Assembly (NCBI RefSeq): GCF_001039355.2
Contig: NW_019773847.1
Location: 92,963 to 132,958 of the forward strand
Reading direction: 5' to 3'
Length of the DNA: 39,996 nt
Source: Lingula anatina
Taxonomy: Eukaryota > Brachiopoda > Lingulata > Lingulida > Lingulidae
The position numbers and the translations under genes are program-made. The notes below the pieces were generated by a model. That model made no database searches, was not told where the DNA came from, and was given only the letters and a program-made list of their open reading frames with translations. Shown in pieces: positions 38,523-39,996 of this stretch (its first letter is position 1; every line of letters begins with the position of its first letter).

Positions 38523-38749
38523 ATATCCATTAATATATGCAAATGCATTTCAGGACTGAATTTACTCGCACTAATAACAAAAGGACAAAGGTCTGCAGAG
38601 AAAATTCAACATTTAAGTGTTATTTTACTACATGACGGCGACATGTAGAACCCCTTTCGTCGATGATTATGTGCATTTAAAATTGTTTTCGTCAGGTGTG
38701 AAAATATCACCGATTACATGTAGATGTTTTCTTCTCGATTCAGATGTAG
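30438..38749 (+). CDS. SLC26-family anion exchanger, tandem copy 2 (SLC26A5/A6-like)
   Basis: Paralogue of the gene at 8961-17613. Coding exons: 30438-30861, 31210-31320, 31676-31890, 32348-32512, 32818-32973, 33326-33408, 33728-33875, 34136-34249, 34725-34802, 34955-35050, 35490-35596, 35794-35863, 36159-36362, 36758-36973, 37239-37293, 37770-37894, 38263-38346, then a proposed 38744-38749 (ATG TAG). That gives 818 residues. An acceptor at 30418 implies an upstream non-coding exon. Features: CACSSEC in the N-terminus; the membrane domain from LPQGMAYAL; sequons N198, N207, N208 and N212; SMSRS with R460; and a STAS domain with a lysine/glutamate-rich loop and [20 protein letters not shown]. 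The motif HISIG of the family reads HISIA here. The predicted end EDTRM fits a class I PDZ ligand. The last exon is the least certain part; other acceptors at 38553 and 38695 would end in D or V. Confidence 0.93.
33451..33517. repeat. GT/GC-rich microsatellite, SLC26-2 intron 6
   Basis: A compound run of TG, CG and TG dinucleotides ending in a G run. Confidence 0.8.
35122..35191. repeat. GTCACACCTAACAC repeats followed by C and CA runs, SLC26-2 intron 10
   Basis: Two copies of GTCACAYCTAACACA about 24 bp apart (from 35122), then a long C run and a CA run. The same motif is found in intron 10 of SLC26-1 (14899-14932). Confidence 0.75.
35251..35335. repeat. Perfect 19-bp inverted repeat, SLC26-2 intron 10
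   Basis: AACACAAGGTCCTTTTCTA (35251-35269) is exactly matched by its reverse complement at 35317-35335, with a 47-base loop. In RNA this gives a strong stem. No equivalent is seen in SLC26-1. Confidence 0.85.
37643..37695. repeat. AT microsatellite, SLC26-2 intron 15
   Basis: An uninterrupted (AT)n run of about 53 bp. Confidence 0.95.
38431..38517. repeat. AT microsatellite, SLC26-2 last intron
   Basis: About 85 bp of (AT)n with a single G interruption, 85 bp after the exon 17 donor. Confidence 0.95.
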
Positions 38750-38899
38750 AAGTCGCCAGCAGCAATCCAGGAAAACTGCCTCACCAGTACTCTCATATTC
38801 CAAAATGGTGACTCTGCCTTACAAATGTTAAAGGGGACGCTTTCGTGAATTACTTTATTTTCATTGGAAAATTTTCATTATGAATATAGCCACAATAAA
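38750..38899 (+). other. SLC26-2 3' UTR with poly(A) signal
   Basis: Follows the proposed stop at 38747-38749. An AATAAA hexamer is at 38894-38899 in AT-rich DNA. Confidence 0.5.
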
Positions 38900-38989
38900 A
38901 ATAATGATAATAATTATAATAAAATTTATTTAAAGACTGAATTCCTTACAAGTTCAGTAGACTTTACAATGATAAAATGCTTAAATATT

Positions 38990-39240
38990 TTAGTATTAGA
39001 AACACGCTGTAAAACCATCGATAAGACATCAAATTAAAGAGTGCACTTCAAATTACATTAAAAGTTTTACACTTAAACAATTTCCCCTATAAAGTTTCTT
39101 TGAAAGTAGCTGTAAAACCATAGTTAAGAAATTAAATAAAAGAGTAAATTTAAAATAAAATGAATTGTTTACACCTCACACAATTTCATTTGTAAAGTTC
39201 CTTTAAGTTTAAAATAAATGTTTTGAGTTCTTTTTTAAAA
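38990..39240. repeat. Degenerate direct repeat, about 105-bp unit, two copies
   Basis: Both units carry TGTAAAACCAT (39007 and 39110), an AAATTAAA-type stretch, TTTACAC, ACAATTT and then TAAAGTTYCTTT. Identity is modest. Confidence 0.6.
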
Positions 39241-39330
39241 CCATGTTTTGACACTATTCGAGAGGCAGTATGTTCTATTCCACTGGAGCCGATACCATAA
39301 AAGTCTTGTCACCATAGGTTTTTACTCTGC
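39215..39330 (-). mobile_element. Possible 3' remnant of a retroelement coding end
   Basis: The minus strand reads GIGSSGIEHTASRIVS and then KHGFKKELKTFIL. The last part resembles the FKKxLKTxLF pattern common near the end of LINE reverse transcriptase proteins. Too short to assign. Confidence 0.25.
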
Positions 39331-39383
39331 CAGTTCTTTGTTTTAAAGCGCATTCATACATGTAACAACCGTCTAGGAGATCA

Positions 39384-39518
39384 AATATGGTCCACCCATT
39401 TGAATGCTTGTTGCGTAATTCTCGCGGGGAATCTAATCGGGAATTAAGCGGCAAGCTTTTTAGTGAGTCACCATATTGGATCCGCTGATCTGTTAGTCCG
39501 CTGTTCTCAATGGGCTCC
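39384..39518. mobile_element. Foldback element C2, degenerate relative of C1
   Basis: Arms AATATGGTCCACCCATTTGA ATGCTTG (39384-39410) and CAAGCTTTTTAGTGAGTCAC CATATT (39452-39477) are imperfect inverted repeats around GCGTAATTCTCG. Beyond the right arm, GATCCGCTGATCTGTTAGTC and TCAATGGGCTCC resemble the outer end of C1. The outer left end is missing. Confidence 0.5.
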
Positions 39519-39803
39519 TTAAAGTAAGTGACGGACGGGAGGGTGGATAAAATGAAACTAGTTCACAAAGATAAGGAGAAAAAAACATATAATCATGAAT
39601 GTGCGTAGGATAAAGGCTGTACGGACATCGTGTGACAAATGTAATAAAGGTTTTAAACAGGTTTTAAAGAGACGCTGAAGGCACGCCCTTCTCTTTCCAT
39701 AGCAATCATCCCATGTCCCCTCCAGCGCAGGGTTTCTGTCATGCGCATTTTTCATTTATGCGAACGCTGCAATTCCACGCCTCTAACGTAGAGCTCACTA
39801 ATC

Positions 39804-39948
39804 AACCAATAGACAACGGTCTAATTTTCGCCCTTCACCCTTTGGGGAACACATGGTTTAACTCGTCCAAACTCCACCCTATCACAAGCAGCTCCCTGAC
39901 CCACGGCCCATGTTTATAGCGCAACGGTCTTTAACACCATTCAGTCTT
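39804..39948 (+). promoter_or_regulatory. Candidate core promoter for a gene beyond the right edge
   Basis: CCAAT at 39806-39810, a TATA-like TTTATAGC at 39912-39919, and a cap-like CCATTCAGTC beginning at 39938, about 26 bp after the TATA-like box. The surrounding sequence is compact and GC-richer than the flanks. The CCAAT, TATA and CATTC order resembles invertebrate histone gene promoters. No coding sequence follows within the window, so this is tentative. Confidence 0.35.
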
Positions 39949-39996
39949 TGCGTCCCGATCAGCGAGCAACAGCGTTCTAAACGAAGAAACTACGCG

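Noticed and set aside
38554-38559. Alternative terminal exon of SLC26-2 (D then stop)
   Set aside because: The acceptor at 38553 has a poor pyrimidine tract next to the AT repeat; the site at 38743 is stronger. Cannot be excluded without RNA.
39713-39919. 68-codon open frame beginning MSPPAQGFCHAHF
   Set aside because: It ends inside the candidate promoter, has no recognisable domain and no splice context.

Overview
This is eukaryotic nuclear DNA: spliced genes with GT-AG introns, AATAAA poly(A) signals, AT-rich introns, microsatellites, a LINE and many short inverted-repeat elements. Near-identical duplicated blocks sit beside N gaps, which is typical of an assembly of a highly heterozygous animal. 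Intron-rich SLC26 genes plus this repeat style suggest a marine lophotrochozoan, most likely a mollusc. That is an inference; no species was identified.

Layout, left to right, with all host genes on the + strand. (1) 1-1928: the last four coding exons of cytosolic seryl-tRNA synthetase (SARS1). (2) 1929-7674: intergenic, with an old degenerate repeat and a roughly 60-bp minisatellite (5921-6540). (3) 7675-17745: a first SLC26-family anion exchanger (SLC26-1). Its first coding exon is present twice around a 269-N gap, and its 3' end runs into a single-N join. (4) 17746-30418: intergenic, holding a 5'-truncated and frameshifted LINE reverse transcriptase (minus strand, 20816-22940) and a cluster of small foldback/MITE-like elements, with two more N joins. 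(5) 30438-38749: a second, complete-looking SLC26 paralogue (SLC26-2) with almost the same exon structure. (6) 38750-39996: the 3' region of SLC26-2, degenerate repeats, another foldback element, and a CCAAT/TATA/cap-like promoter arrangement at the right edge that may drive a gene outside the window.

The two SLC26 genes are a tandem duplication. From exon 5 to exon 12 every coding exon has the same length and phase in both copies, and exons 2, 15 and 16 also match. Both encode an N-terminal cytosolic region, a UraA/SLC26 membrane domain beginning at LPQGMAYAL, the SMSRS anion-site motif, and a C-terminal STAS domain with a lysine-rich loop. They most resemble the SLC26A5/A6 branch and would act as plasma-membrane anion exchangers (chloride, bicarbonate, sulfate or oxalate), but substrate cannot be read from sequence. 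Differences worth noting are an unusually similar exon 10 (possible gene conversion), different extracellular glycosylation sites, an Ala-for-Gly change in SLC26-2, and a predicted C-terminal PDZ ligand in SLC26-2. I saw no wholly new gene system. The most interesting material is the paralogue mosaic, the related foldback families, and the haplotype-like duplications at assembly joins.
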